Of a stretch of 64,000 nucleotides of DNA, positions 22,578 to 34,887 are shown in pieces. Under the pieces are notes generated by a model. The model saw nothing but the letters and a program-made list of their open reading frames with translations, did not search any database and was not told the DNA's origin. Positions within the stretch are counted from its first letter, which is position 1; the number at the start of each line of letters is the position of its first letter. Both the position numbers and the translations under genes were made by a program. The stretch is taken from NCBI GenBank assembly GCA_947568835.1, contig OX387604.1:6231860-6295859 (forward strand), in the 5' to 3' direction. Source of the stretch: Protonemura montana (lineage: Eukaryota; Arthropoda; Insecta; Plecoptera; Nemouridae).

Positions 22578-22740
22578 ACTTACTAATTGTTATAATTCAA
22601 TATTAAAAAATATTCGATTGCAAATTGCGAACGGGAAATACAAGACGATCGAAAATTTTGTTAAATAAATATCTGGTTGTTGGTAAAAACTTCAATTTAC
22701 CGTCTTTAGACTGAAAATTTGTCCTCAGATTCCGCTTTAA
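22578..22740. other. spacer, possibly Penelope-like flank
   Basis: A+T-rich sequence between the ribozyme and the conserved-box repeat. In a Penelope-like element the sequence around the ribozyme would be the flanking repeat, so part of this may belong to it (inference). No frame survives. Confidence 0.3.
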
Positions 22741-23110
22741 CGTATATTTCAAATGTGAGCCCCTGAATGCAGCCCGCAGAGCAAAACAGCATCTAAAGAA
22801 ATTGCCTCGAATAAATACCGCTAACTATCAGAACTTGACACTGATTTGTCTTTAGCGCACCTTATTAATCATAATATTTTTTTCTAAACATTTCAAGTCA
22901 TTTTAAATCTAAGCCCCTGAACGCAGCCCGCAGAGCAAACTTAGTTTTTTTGGGAAAATGCGAGAAATGGTGTACACAAAATATAAATGCCCCGTGAAAA
23001 CTGGAACTTATAATGGTTTTCATGCATTCAGTTTCGTATGAGCTTTACTTAATATTACCTTCATATATATGTTCAATGCTAGCCCGTGAAAAACAAACTT
23101 GGCACCTCCA
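22741..23110 (-). repeat. conserved-box repeat, cluster 1 (three copies)
   Basis: Three copies of one repeat on the minus strand, with boxes at about 22760-22786, 22914-22941 and 23079-23106, spaced 154 and about 158 bases. The box reads TTTGCTCTGCGG then GCTGCATTCAGGGG. The first two copies match it almost perfectly. The third has lost the middle but keeps CAAACTTGGCACCTC, shared exactly with a copy at 35.5 kb. The DNA between boxes is much more diverged than the boxes. The monomer length resembles a satellite. No frame spans it and I know no family with this box. Confidence 0.8.
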
Positions 23111-23875
23111 CCCAAGAAAGAAAAATTATTATTAAGCACGCTGAATAGTCTACTCGCAGTTACTTTTGTCAAGAAGTTGAACTTGTATGTATCTTCCCCA
23201 GCTACAGAAGCAACCAAGAATATTATTAGCTTGATGCACTAAATATTTTTGCACACTTACATTTTTTTGTTAATTTAGTTGAAGCTATGTTATGTCAACG
23301 CAGAACCTAACTAGGATGAGAAAATGCTTCAGGAGAAGCTTTCAGTTCGCCACCAGATAGACACTTGGATATACACTACAAGCGACTAATATATTTATTA
23401 TCTAAGTATGATTTAAAACAATGCATGTATAAATTAACGCATTAGAAACCAGTCGATGTCACGCTGTCAAAACTCCAGGACAGCAGTCTTAATTTCATGA
23501 AACAATAGCATCCAACCAAATTGTTGCGATGTTTTGAATGCAAGAGGACAATAATTTGTATTTCAGAAAGTGTGCATAATTCCTTAATTCCTAGTGGTGA
23601 CTGCGTTAACGTTTGGCTACTGGATTATAATAACAACTTGTTAGGATTAACAAACCATGAGCGAGTTATGAGTGGGCGTTACTGATGGTCAATGTGGTGA
23701 AAGCCAAGAGAAAGATGGCCGTGGATCTTGTAGGCCGTTGGTGGTGCTAGTCTGGAAAGTAGCAAGTGTAGCGGAGAGTGTAGAGCTGAAAGCGTGAGAG
23801 ACCTGTTGCCGGCATGGGCAGCGTGGCTCCCCGTGCTTGGTTCAAGATCGGCCCAAGCCTAGGCCGGAATGCGCG
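23111..23875. other. no gene recognised
   Basis: Unique DNA, A+T-rich to about 23.65 kb, then a G+C-richer pocket at 23.68-24.0 kb. No domain was recognised. Confidence 0.5.
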
Positions 23876-23913
23876 GATGCCGCTCACCGCTCACCGCTTG
23901 CCGCTCACCGCTC
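23876..23913 (+). repeat. CCGCTCA minisatellite
   Basis: Five copies of a 7-8 base unit CCGCTCA or CCGCTTG within a CpG-rich pocket. Confidence 0.85.
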
Positions 23914-24808
23914 AGTTCCCGACGTACGAACACCGGTTAAGGACATCATCTCACGTGCTTAGACTTCAGATAGCACGCCAAGGAAATGGCCGAGAATGCT
24001 AAGGCCGAGATGAGAAAGAACCGACACGAAAGGGTGGTCTTTAAACTTTCATCTGGAAAGATTTTTCGCGATTTTTTTCTTACACTTTCCTATCACGATT
24101 GCATCAATTCAATCTGCGAGTGCGAGATTATTCGTAGAAAAGTGGAAATGTGGTGAAACTGAACTTTAGCCATCATGGAAACCTGAATAGCACTTGTGAT
24201 TCTGGGCTGGGAAAAAGATATATTTACCGGGACTTGGTAAAGCTAGAAACAATTCTAAATGCTACCCGTATAAATTGGACTTGACTGAGGTTTCAATCAC
24301 AGACGGATATATCCAATTATTTTGTAAACACTATACTGGCTGTGATGCCATACATCATAAAAATTAATTGCAGTGAGCACACACGAGTTGGCATTTTTCG
24401 CTGGATGAAAAATTCCCCTGCGCCATTCGTTTAGAAAATATTGCCTTTAAAGAGAATTATAAAGTTGTAAATTTGTTGTTGATATTGCATGCTTTATTAC
24501 TTTTTATCTTTTTATCTCTTCTTCCAAATAGAATCGGAATGGCTGCGTTGTGTGGTGTTGTGCTCAGCCGGGCTGGAGGCACCGACAGAATGGTTGCTTT
24601 AATGTGACTCTGGGAGCCACATGAAGCTAGGAAGGCAGTCAGCAGTTTATTGGCACGCCCGGAGGGGCGCCTGCCACCGACGCCTCCCCCCGCCACAGGG
24701 CGAAATACTGGTGATTGACCTATTTCTAATCTGCACTTGCCTCATTAAGCTCACCACGTTTCTAAACTACTGGGTAATTTACTACTCGATGACATTTTCA
24801 TTTAAAAA
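23914..24808. other. no gene recognised
   Basis: Unique DNA. The minus frame 24457-24696 has no known domain. Nothing else is evident. Confidence 0.5.
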
Positions 24809-24843
24809 CACTCACACACACATACATACAAGAGCAACTCTTA

Positions 24844-24893
<50 letters not shown>

Positions 24894-24926
24894 GACACAC
24901 ACACACACACAGACACACACGGGCAC
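24809..24926. repeat. compound microsatellite (AC)n-(CT)n-(AC)n
   Basis: A short (CA)n/(CATA)n block, then about 21 uninterrupted CT units at 24847-24888, then interrupted (AC)n to about 24920. The frame through it is a Ser-Leu repeat artefact. Confidence 0.97.
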
Positions 24927-25549
24927 ATGCCTTCACACACCATTATCTGCATACCTGCATATTGGTAGAAGTTTTGAATTTTGAATCTCTGTATATTCAC
25001 AGTTCCAATTTATTTTGATAATAAAATACCGAGAGGCTTATTTTTTTCATGTGCCTCCCAAGACAATGTGGTCCCTCTGAGGCAGGGGTTTCAGTTTCAC
25101 CTCTACGCTTTTTCTCCTACTTTTAAACAAAGGCGAAATTTAATGTTATAGCTAGCATGCTTTACCCTCTTCTCAAGATAAGAGATGTGTTTTTCGTAGG
25201 GAAAGGCCGCCTTGCGTTATCGGTCCAGCATCTTGTTATCTATTTGGGCAGAGAAAGTGCGAGGCTATTTATTAGCTGGCGCTTAATAAAGCAACACACT
25301 AGGTGCCACCATGACTAAGGTTTTACATGGTTTTACGTTCGAGACTAAATCATGGCAAAGAATTGTGTTCCGAACATGCAGGTCATGTGTGATTTAAGCT
25401 TGAGCTTACTGATGTTTGAAAATGGAGAGGACTTGTGTCCGATGGTGGCCTTGATGCACACAGGAAAATACCCTGATTACGCCAGAGCTTTCTATTCCAG
25501 GATTTCGTCCTTGTTTACCCTTTCAGATTTACCCTTTTCCCCCTGATCT
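24927..25549. other. no gene recognised
   Basis: Unique DNA. The plus frame 25352-25546 begins with ATG and runs 64 codons without a domain I know. Confidence 0.5.
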
Positions 25550-25735
25550 CATATGGTTCAAACTTACACATGGTTTCACTCTAATTCCACATTGGTTTCA
25601 CCTTGGTTTCACATTGATTTAACCCCAAATTTCCCATAATTTCACATAGGTTTCCCCATACCTTAACTTGGTTGTACCCTGCATTTAATCATGGTTTCAC
25701 CTAGGTTTCACCTGAACTTTTACCCTGGGTTTTCT
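25550..25735 (+). repeat. degenerate TGGTTTCAC-based repeat
   Basis: Around ten imperfect occurrences of GGTTTCAC, GGTTTCCC or GATTTAAC at irregular 10-25 base spacing. Two related ATGGTTTTAC units lie just upstream, near 25319-25335. It looks like an old, decayed minisatellite. Confidence 0.65.
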
Positions 25736-27865
25736 CTGATCCAGATCTAGTTAGGCCTGTTTTGCCCAGTATTATCGGTTTTTTCCTGGTAACTTCCTAT
25801 GAGTCAGTCGGCAAGTTGTGAGCCGAGGTCTGCATCGTAACTGTTGGTCATGGTAAGCCACCCTCCACAGAATAATACCTTTTAGAGAGGGGGGCAGTGG
25901 AGGGGCCAGTGGTAAAAGGATGTGGGGAGAGCGGTGCGATTGATTGGATTGATTTGAAAAAGACAGAAATAGAACTAGAAAATGAGAAAACTTCTGGAAA
26001 AGAACGAAGGCAAAGAACATCGTACATTGAGAGAAAAGCGATGAAAGAACCAGTGTGTTTTCGTCTTTAGAACAATTTCTTTGCGTATTCTTCTGCTTCA
26101 TTAAGTAAATATTTCATCAATGATTGGTCGGGTCTGATCTGGTATAGTGAATATGACTATATTTAACATGGTGATTTGAGATGAATTTATCATTTTCAAA
26201 CAAGAATAAAACAAAGTGGCAAAATATATTTATAATGATGGTAAGTTCTTATTTCGTTGCTTAACCTACACGCTCAAGAACAAATGTGGTTATTAAAGCT
26301 TACACTGTGCTCATCAGTCGACGGACCTTCATCTAGTGACCTTTGACCGAAGACGGCTTTTCTTAGCCAAGCTTGTAATATGTGAGTGTAACACTATAGT
26401 ACTCCCCGTGCACACATCAATGACCGAGCGCAATTCAAAGAGACGGCTCTCGCGAGGGCAATCGTCGCTGCCAGGCACTGCCCAATGCCAGGTTTGGGAG
26501 AGGGAAGCTGCTGCCTGCAGGCCAGCATGCAAGCACGTTAGTTACTTACACTATCTACTGGGAAAAACGTAAGACGGCTCCACCAAACTACAAATTATTC
26601 ATGGCACTCATTTGATAAGTCAAACTGTATAGTCTCAGGCTTGAAACTGTTGCAAACACCTTTATGCAATGAAGATTCAAGAAATTAGGACAGCAGTGCT
26701 CTTATTTATTCGTATACTTGAAATGAGTAAAGCAAACAATAGGAGACATTTGCTGCAAAGCTCTCACTACGAAGGAAATCAGCTAAAATCCATCTGTATC
26801 TATCTGCGCAACATTAATAATCGCGTCCTAAAAATATTCGCTCTCTTCTTGGCTTAGTTTTCTGCACAATACCAAATTTTAAACTCGCAAGAAAAAAAAA
26901 ATTAAAATGGCGATACCCTCAAAGAAGTACTTAAAAAAAACTTCGAGTTTTCCTCTAACAAAGATACAGACACAGTACCAGCAACGCTGGAAACATACCT
27001 GCCGACTGAAACATGATAATGAAACCGTTTCCAAGAGATTCATTGCAGTTGGTACCTTGCAACCATAACCAACCATATCAAAATAGGAAATGTGTATAAT
27101 AACTTTGAGTCGGTTTCAGAATGGCAGCTTCCCTCTCGCCATCTACACGGCATGAGAGTGAGAGAGTAGGTTGAAAGCATTACGAGAGAAAGAGCGTTTA
27201 GAAGAACAAACGCAGTACGATAGCCTGCATTACTGACTTTCAACGCGCAATGCGATGCCCATTTGTACGCCACATAACCATTGGTCTACAAATAGGTATA
27301 GTATTCGCGGTGCGATGCCAAACCCAGCTAGATCCATAATATTACTCCCAACACCGAAGCCACGTATTCCAAGGCTTTATTCATTTCAAATGGTCAACGA
27401 GAAATAACGGACAGTATTCGTGGTATTAAACACACTCACATATACGCATCTACGTACACACACCCATACTTGCTAATTACATATATGTACATATCATGCA
27501 GTCTCGCTAAAGTAGACAATAATTTAAATCTTCGTCCAGGCTCATTCAAGCTAACTACTCCCGCCACCAGCGAGTCATTATTGTGCAGAGCAGTCAGCGG
27601 GAATGGTTAGGCTTGCAGACCCTGCGACATAAATAGAAGTCCAGATAGATACAAATTTCAGACCACTTAACTATTATTTCCTTGTTTCTCTCACAACTTT
27701 AAATTCTTGGGTCCTGAAAACTGTAACGGTGTTTTAGGCGAAGCAACGAAATAAAAATAAAGAAAGTGAAATGACTTTTCTTTGAAGAAAGCAGTTATCA
27801 GTCTGGTATTGAGAGTTTAGTGGGTGGGGCATGCGTTATCTCATTCACTGGCTATCGTCCGGAAA
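25736..27865. other. no gene recognised
   Basis: Unique DNA. Minus frame 25772-26101 (109 codons) and paired overlapping frames at 26329-26572 show no domain. No RNA genes were seen. Confidence 0.5.
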
Positions 27866-27897
27866 CCGACGCCAATGCCGATGCCGACGCCGTAGCC
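27866..27897 (+). repeat. (GCCGAC/GCCAAT)n hexamer repeat
   Basis: Five units of the GCCGAC family. A purer run of the same hexamer lies at 54462-54492. Confidence 0.85.
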
Positions 27898-29594
27898 AAG
27901 AAAGAATGCACGGTAACGACTAGTATCTAGAGCGAGATCATTGACCAGCTTTGGTCGAGGGTGGTTTTGTTATTTGCAATTGCAAAACGTGCAATGTTCA
28001 TCGTTTTACTGTAAATTACAGTTAAGAATGGTAATAAATCGTTCCAGGGATTCTTGCACTCGATTGGGGATCCCTTTTTCTTCAAATAAATAGGGTCACA
28101 AAAACTTTAATTGAATGCCAACGATTAATTAAGGCAACCTATAATTAGTTCCCTTATAATATTTTACGTCTACGAACAGTTCATTGCGATTAAAGCTGCA
28201 CTCTAACACTATTTTATACAAAGTTTATTTTGAGAAGCTGCGTGCACAGGCCTAAAGACCCAACATGAAACTTACAAACGTATACTGGATTTAAAAATAT
28301 CAAATAGAGAACTTTTAACGCATAATACTCGTAATATCAACTAAAACTGAAGTTTTCTTAAAGTACCGTTGTTGGGTTACTTCAGAAACGCGAGTATTTT
28401 TTTAAACAGGAAACCCCGAAGAGACTAAGAGTAAAGTAAGAGTCGCCATTGTGCTGTGTGCATGGTTCGCTCATTACCAGTATAACCGGGAAGATAGCAG
28501 CCAAGAAAAGATCCTCCCACAATAATGGATTTTTGGAACACTTGTAACGATAATCACTGAGGCGCTAAAAACATTAAAAAGAAACATTTAATACCTTAAT
28601 ATTCGCTAAAAAACGCAAATTTCCCAATTTTTTGTTTAGTTTCTTTCCGCAGATAACGGTTGAAATTTTTTTGCACGACGTGTTTCTTAAGTGTGAATTC
28701 TGAACAATGCGTCTCGATTAAAGGTAGTTGGGTACCAAGAGCATCTTCTGAGGTAATAGATCTTCAACAAAGACGTTCTCGTTACTATAAGTAAATTGGT
28801 AAAACAGGAAAAAGTTTTGCTGTTCGACTGCGGCAGTGATAAAGTGTGTTCATGAGAAGTTTTTCCAGGGTGTGAAACTTGACATAGCTGAGACGGTGTG
28901 GGTTACGCGCCGATGTTGTTGGTTAGGGCTGCTGTGCAGAGGACAGCACAAGATGGATCACTGCCTGCAAAATCGTTCGTCTATTATTTACGAAAAAACA
29001 GAACCCTTGCCATTTTTACCATCTCCGTGTTATATATTATCTATAGGCCTATCTCTGAGAATGTAAGACAGTAGCAAGTGCTATCAGAAAAAAAAGAGAA
29101 TAATTGATGAGAGGGATTGCGCACAAGTGGTCTTAACAATTTAATGTTTAAGAGATAAGCTGTTATGATCTTTGCAAGCATGGAATGCGAATGCTGAGCG
29201 TGCCCAATAAAGGGTGAAATAATTTTAATTTTGAAATTCACGTTGCGTTTCAAAGCATTAGTTGTATTTCACTGCATTCAAAGTGCTGTGCAATCGGTTT
29301 TTATGTATATCTTTAAGTTAAAACTAAGCTAATTGTTTTAAGAAACGTTACTTGCATTAATCACCTATCGTTGATGTTTTCAATCATTCAGTCATCCAAA
29401 CCGGGCTTGCCTTTACTGCCTTTCCTGCCTTTATTTCTTTTACTCTATACTGTCTTGTGGATTTTACTGAAATTTTCAGACGGTAAATGCCATAGGGAGT
29501 GTTTCCACCCACCCCCAAATATGTACGCACGAAAATAACACCGTATATATATTTGTCACAAAAAACAAAACAGAACGATATATTTTACTAGCAA
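27898..29594. other. no gene recognised
   Basis: Unique A+T-rich DNA. Frames at 28836-29066 (plus) and 29041-29253 (minus) overlap and have no known domain. Confidence 0.5.
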
Positions 29595-29834
29595 CTAGCG
29601 TTGGTGGTGGTTGCGAGGTTTGACAAAGGTAGTTGGATTTAAATAGAAGCTAGTTTTCGGTCTTTCGTGTATGGCTAATAAGACGTCGAGGGTGAAAATA
29701 TTTCCGAGCTGATTCTTTCGCGGGTTTTTTTCTGGAACGTCAAAAGACAACGCGGCTTGGAATTTCGTGACGGCAGGGAGTTGCGGAGTTTGTGTTTCTT
29801 GTTCGGAAATTGGTAGGTTATAAAAGTTTCCGGT
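29595..29834 (-). other. possible terminal exon, unknown product
   Basis: On the minus strand a ~45-base pyrimidine-rich tract (29880-29837) ends in TTTCAAG at 29835, a good-looking 3' splice site. The next 79 codons stay open in phase 0 to a stop at 29597-29595. The peptide is hydrophilic, with a Pro/Gln-rich start and a basic His/Arg C-terminus. I recognise no domain. A 65-codon second frame is also open, which weakens the case. No AATAAA follows within about 100 bases. Read from the ATG at 29903-29901 instead, the pyrimidine tract would encode a Phe/Leu-rich stretch resembling a signal peptide; I think the splice-tract reading is more natural. This could easily be chance. Confidence 0.15.
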
Positions 29835-31164
29835 CTTGAAATTAAAGAGAGGGAAAGAAAAACAAACAAGAAAATAAAAAGTAAGTAAGTCTTTAGATAG
29901 CATGGAATGGATTTGAATGCTAGAGCACAGCTCTAAGGCATTCTTCTTGCGGTAAGGGAAGTACTTAACTGCAGGCGGACATGCTGGTATTATACATATA
30001 CTCTTATAGTGTGTTTTGGAAAAGAAGCTATCAGACAGTTTGTCTTCTCTCTCACTCTAACTCTTAAACACACATACTAACCCTAACACAAGTGAGTCCG
30101 CACTAATCAATTCAAGTCGATTATAGGGTGTTCGTGACACGATTGTTTAAGTAGCTAATTGTTAACTTCTGCTAAAACGTACAAAATTAAATTAAATTTC
30201 TCAAAGACGGTAAATTACAGAAACATTTTAAGATGTTTGGTTTCATGTGCACAGCTTATAGAGGATTAATGGATTTAACGGTAAAAATCGGAAATAACTT
30301 TTTAAAGACTTGTTTGGCGGAAACATCTTTTTTGCGTTAGACGACGAAGCCATATATCTAGTTGATTGAGGAAGCTGGGCCGCGAAGTAATTGTTGCTAT
30401 GTGCAGTGCACACTGCAATCAAATATGCATTCATCCTCCGATCGTGAAGCAACTTAATCTGCTCACAACAAAATGGCGAATAAGTCATCAAAAGTCATTC
30501 AGAAGTGAGCAAGCTTTTCAAATGATAGATATTTTTTGTTTCTCGCAGAAAACCAGTCTTCAAAAATATTCCAGGGTGGCCTTAATGACTTTCTGTACGA
30601 AAGTAATAAAAACCAGTTTGACGAATAGATTTCGCCCAGCTGCAGTGACTTAATGAAGCTGTCTGTTGTAATCTTGAGAATTCCAATCTTGAACATCTTG
30701 CATGCACAGGCAGGGTGGCTTCACACTTTGCAATGCAACAGCGATCTGACAACATATGTAACTCTTGAATTAACGACCATACGGGCAGACTTTATCTTGA
30801 CTAACTATTTACCAGTGAAACATGCTCGAGCCATTTCATATCGACCACTAAGGATGGAGCTTGTAAGGCGGCCAGCTCGCTAGCAGTGCAAAGCGTGTGC
30901 AAAGGGTGCGCGAGACGCGAAGATGCGATAGGATGCAGCGGCAGCGGCAGTGCCAGCAAAGAACATACATCACAAGCTTGCCGCGGTGCCGTTACTCTCT
31001 CACTCTGGGTGTCTCACTCTGGACAAAAGCTCAGGGTAATTAAGCAACACGACGTCTTATCACGGACCAACCACACTCCAATGAAGCAAGCAAGAGACCA
31101 ATCTCATTTCACCCACATTCTCGCGCTTTAGACGAGATACTGCAATACAATCCATGCTGTACCT
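29835..31164. other. no gene recognised
   Basis: Unique DNA. The plus frame 30366-30653 (95 codons) has scattered Cys/His and no domain I know. A G+C-richer pocket lies at 30860-30985. Confidence 0.5.
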
Positions 31165-31400
31165 GCCACGTGACATTGGCACGATGCCTGCATCAAGCAG
31201 GCACGATGCTGGCACGATGCTGGCACGATACCGACACGATGTTAGAATGCTGCTGGCACTCTTCAAGCATGATTCTGGCAAAATGGTAGCACAGTGTAGA
31301 CCCAATGCTGGCAAGATAATGGGACATTTGACGCAAACCGCTACTGGCATATAAAGACTAGAAACCAGCACCTGACCAGCACGATGACAGTTTAATGCTG
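31165..31400 (+). repeat. degenerate 11-bp minisatellite GGCACGATGCT
   Basis: A pure core of three units at about 31199-31230 is flanked on both sides by decayed units (ACACGATGTTA, AGCATGATTCT, GACCCAATGCT) out to 31400. The 152-codon minus frame 31060-31518 crosses it; 11 is not a multiple of 3 and the frame has no domain, so I treat it as chance. Confidence 0.8.
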
Positions 31401-31733
31401 GTGTAACAGTAAGATAATAATTGAGATGGGCTTTTACGCGTAGAAATGCGCGGGAAATGCAACACATACCTACTAGATTGTGTTCCAAGGCGCAAGGTTT
31501 ACCTTTCATAACATTCACTAAATAGCATCATCTTAAAGCGTAGATTATACCATCATAAGCAAAGATGCTATCTCCAATAACAGGTGTAAAGATGGTCCTT
31601 ATATTATTAAAGGTATCCCATGAAAGACAAAGGATATTGACTGTATCCTTAAGGCTAACGGCAGAGTGTGAATGCGGTCAGCGGGAGCTGGATATGCGAT
31701 GCTGTGGGGTAACAGTCGGATAGAAGCACAACT
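31401..31733. other. no gene seen
   Basis: Unique sequence. No domain or RNA gene was recognised. Confidence 0.55.
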
Positions 31734-31795
31734 AAAACGGGGAAAACGGGAGAAACAGGAGAAACAGGGGAAACGGAGAAACGGGGAACGGAGAT
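31734..31795 (+). repeat. 9-bp minisatellite GGGGAAACA
   Basis: Six or seven purine-only units of 8-9 bases (GGAGAAACA, GGGGAAACG). The tract is almost pure purine on the plus strand. The minus frame across it reads Val-Ser-Pro repeats as a by-product. Confidence 0.9.
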
Positions 31796-33512
31796 GGAGA
31801 GAAAACCTTTCTCCTTGCTAGCAGTAACACCGGCTCGGTCCAGACTCCAGACTGCAACCCCGAGGCTTGTCGCCAGAGACGGTGCCCCCAGGGTGATCCT
31901 AATCCAGACAAGATAACGTCTCCCCACTAACCTTCTCATGCGATTTCCTTGTAATACAACGCCGGTAGACGGTATTATTTTTCGGTGTCTTTTGTGCGCA
32001 CGAGTTTTGAGTCTAACAATGACTAGGTTATTTCAATGAAATACAATACGTGACTAGATAAGAGTTTATGTTTTAATTGAAAACATCGTGTAACGAGGCA
32101 TAAAGCGCGGAACTTGGTTGAACATGATCACTGATGTGCAAATTGCAAATTGCAATCCGCATGGAGAACCGATTAGAACGATCAATGTAACACGCGGTGG
32201 TCAGGCAAGTAGATGCATGCATGCATGCTGGCGAGTTGCTCTGAATGCCTCGGAATGGCTCTGAATGGCTCTGACTTGCACCGCGGGGCACGCGATGAAT
32301 CAAGAACTAAGCCAGCATGGTGTAAGCGAGCCAGCCCTTCTTGTTGACCATATTTCGTTGCTTAATTCCTCCAGAGAGTTGCCACTAATTCGATGTTACG
32401 TGGTCCTCCACCTCGTAAATCCCGTCACATCATAAGTCAAGTGAGCGTCCCCTGTATCTAGCAATGAAGCAACATAGTTCACTGTACAGAGCAAACCTAC
32501 AGACCAGACCCAGGGAGTCGACCGAAAGATATCCAGGTTAAGTGGCGCATGAATTAGATTAGGTTTTAGAGCGACGCTCCTTTATGTAAGGATGAGTGTG
32601 TGCGAGTATGTATGGGTGAACTTAAAGATGTTGCACGTGGGGATGATGAGTGTAAAAATGCTTGCAGCGAGTACTGGAATTTTTCGTGTTTTCTCATTCT
32701 TGTTACCGTCAATTTTATTCAAAATGAATACGCAAATGCACGTTAATTTATGAAAGATTTATTCTGTCGGACTCTCCAGAGTGTCTAACGGACTTCCAAA
32801 TAGAAAATGAAACGAGATTTAAATAAAAACAAGCAATTTTTCAGGAATTTCTTGATAAGGAAAATTAGAATGTTTTGCTTCTCAAATATCACCCGCGTAG
32901 TATGACATGGTATCAGCGTTGATTCAGATATGTGACCTCCAATATTTGACCTCAAACGGTGCCGGCTTGTGGCGTCGCCTTAGTGTACCAAGTCTAGCAT
33001 CAGACCATAAATCATCCCCCATGCAATGTTGGCGAAAAATAGCATTCGTCGCCCTCTCGAGATGGGCATGTGGTTATCCGGCTGTGGGTAAACTGCACGC
33101 GTGTATGCAAGATGCAAGACACTTGCAATTGCTATGTTAGCACCATTGACAGGCCGTATGGGGCTGGCAAGCCCTGTCTGCCTTGCTGTCCCCCCCCCCC
33201 TCTCCTAACCAGTACCCGGGCCGGCAAGCATTTCCCTGTGTTTTTTAGCCGTTACTTCCAAATGTCATCCACAAGAGCTTGGGGATTTTAATCATTACTC
33301 TTCCTTGACTAAGCTCTGTTCGTCAATCTTGTGGGTGGAAATGTGGGTTGGAAATAGTTTAGCTAATTCCTTGATGATGCATACCTAATAGCTAAACGAA
33401 AGTTTTGTTAGCTCTGAGTAAAGAAAAGTCTAGAAAAACACAATCTAAAACGCTTCTGCAGGATGGCTATTTTGTATCCCACTGTGTGGACTGTGAGGGA
33501 GTTGGACTGGAT
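31796..33512. other. no gene recognised
   Basis: Unique DNA. Contains a short (ATGC)4 run at 32212-32229 and a C11 run at 33190-33200. Frames at 32073-32303 and 32907-33291 have no domain. Confidence 0.5.
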
Positions 33513-33558
33513 GGTACGACGCTATACGACGCTATACTACGTTCTACGACGGTACGAC
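33513..33558 (+). repeat. TACGACGCTA-type short repeat
   Basis: Four or five imperfect units around TACGACGCTA, ending near 33558. Confidence 0.75.
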
Positions 33559-33780
33559 TGAACAATCTTCCAGCCATGTTGGTCGTGGCCACTCGGGAGA
33601 GCGTTAAGCGTCCCCATCACCAAGACAAGGCACAAGTGCAGTGTTGTGACTCGTGTGGGTTCCAACGGCTAACGAGGCGCGCAGCTTCTAGCAGCTTTGC
33701 GAGCTAGTAGAAGCAAGGGCAGCTAGCAGCCATCATGCGTCAAGTGCGTCAAGTGTGTCTGACAATCCCCGGGCACTTAA

Positions 33781-34356
33781 TATGAAGTATTAGCACTACT
33801 GGTGCTAGGACGCTTTTCCGCTCGACCCCGACCAAGATGGCCAGCGGAACAAGAGAGAAATGAACAGACCAAAGGAAATTGGTGGGAAAGGAAAGAAAAG
33901 CTTGCTACAATATCCCTGTACGAGAATTCACAGGAAAAGAAAAGTAGACACTACGACAAATGTAATGATATTCGAGCTCATCGTTGGAAGTGGAGAAACT
34001 ATCGTAACATGTTTTTGTATTTGAATAGAACCAGGCAAGCAAACTCCCCAATGAATCTGCAGATACACAAAGCACTGTTCACTGGTCGCATGGGAGCATT
34101 AAACCTAGAGACCATCCCAACATACGAAGATGGTATACTCGAAATAAAAAAAGTATTGATAAAAGCGAGTCATCGAGGTTCTGTTTCAACGAATTGTATG
34201 ATTGTACAAGGACTTTTCGCCGGGCAAGATGGAAATACAAAAATGAATATTCCAAAAAATGCAAGTCAAAATGAGAAGCGTGTTTTTATTTATATGTCTC
34301 TAATTTGGGTAAAGAACAATGAATCACTGTTCCTGGCGCCGCGCTTATTTACTTGA
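33781..34356 (+). other. longest open frame in the window, unknown
   Basis: The frame is open from just after the stop at 33778-33780 to the stop at 34354-34356, 191 codons. It has no ATG until 34009, so an ATG-started product would be 115 residues. The upstream part is rich in Lys/Arg/Glu/Trp; the downstream part is mixed, with an Asn/Lys-rich stretch and a hydrophobic segment (IYMSLIWV). I recognise no domain. My rough estimate is that a frame this long is expected less than once by chance in 64 kb of this composition, but the upstream third is G+C-richer and so has fewer stops. It could be an exon, a decayed mobile-element frame or chance. A 100-codon frame at 33405-33707 lies upstream in a different phase. 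Confidence 0.12.
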
Positions 34357-34887
34357 CATTTGGCTACTATGAATTGGCGACACGTTCACTAGAAGAATAT
34401 ATTTACTACCCATGCAACTTTCTCTTCTTGTAATGGAACTTGACTTGTCTACAGTATGTATAAGTTAATAAGTTAACTGTGGACTTTTTGTTTCCTGTTT
34501 TCAGTATTGAAACCCATCCAATCACAAACATTCCACGTGGCTGTTTAGCACACATGCATTTTTGCGATAGAAACCAACGACTTGCCACTAGTCAGTTTTA
34601 ATGAGCAACACACTGTTTGGTATAACAATGGTTAATCTACTGCGGACGTTACGACTGAGGAGTATCTCTGCACCTACCAGTATCTATAAGCCGCATGTTT
34701 GTCAGTCGCAAATCTTAAAATGACATGATAAAATTTTCAAACATTACCATCATTATGTATGCATTTTAAATTATGTGCCTAAAATGTTTCAGTGCGGTTT
34801 TAAGACAGTCCATCTGTTTAAACAACTAAATCAGCAAAGACGATAAATTTGAATAAAAAATGAAAAATAAGTTAAGAAATAATTTCG
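34357..34887. other. no gene seen
   Basis: A+T-rich unique sequence with nothing recognised. Confidence 0.6.

Noticed and set aside
24621-24968. 115-codon frame with a Ser-Leu repeat
   Set aside because: Produced by the (CT)n microsatellite.
29675-29869. Second open frame inside the possible minus-strand exon
   Set aside because: Shadow of the 29595-29834 frame. Its start lies in the pyrimidine tract.
31060-31518. 152-codon minus-strand frame
   Set aside because: It crosses a degenerate 11-bp minisatellite and has no domain. Length alone is not enough.
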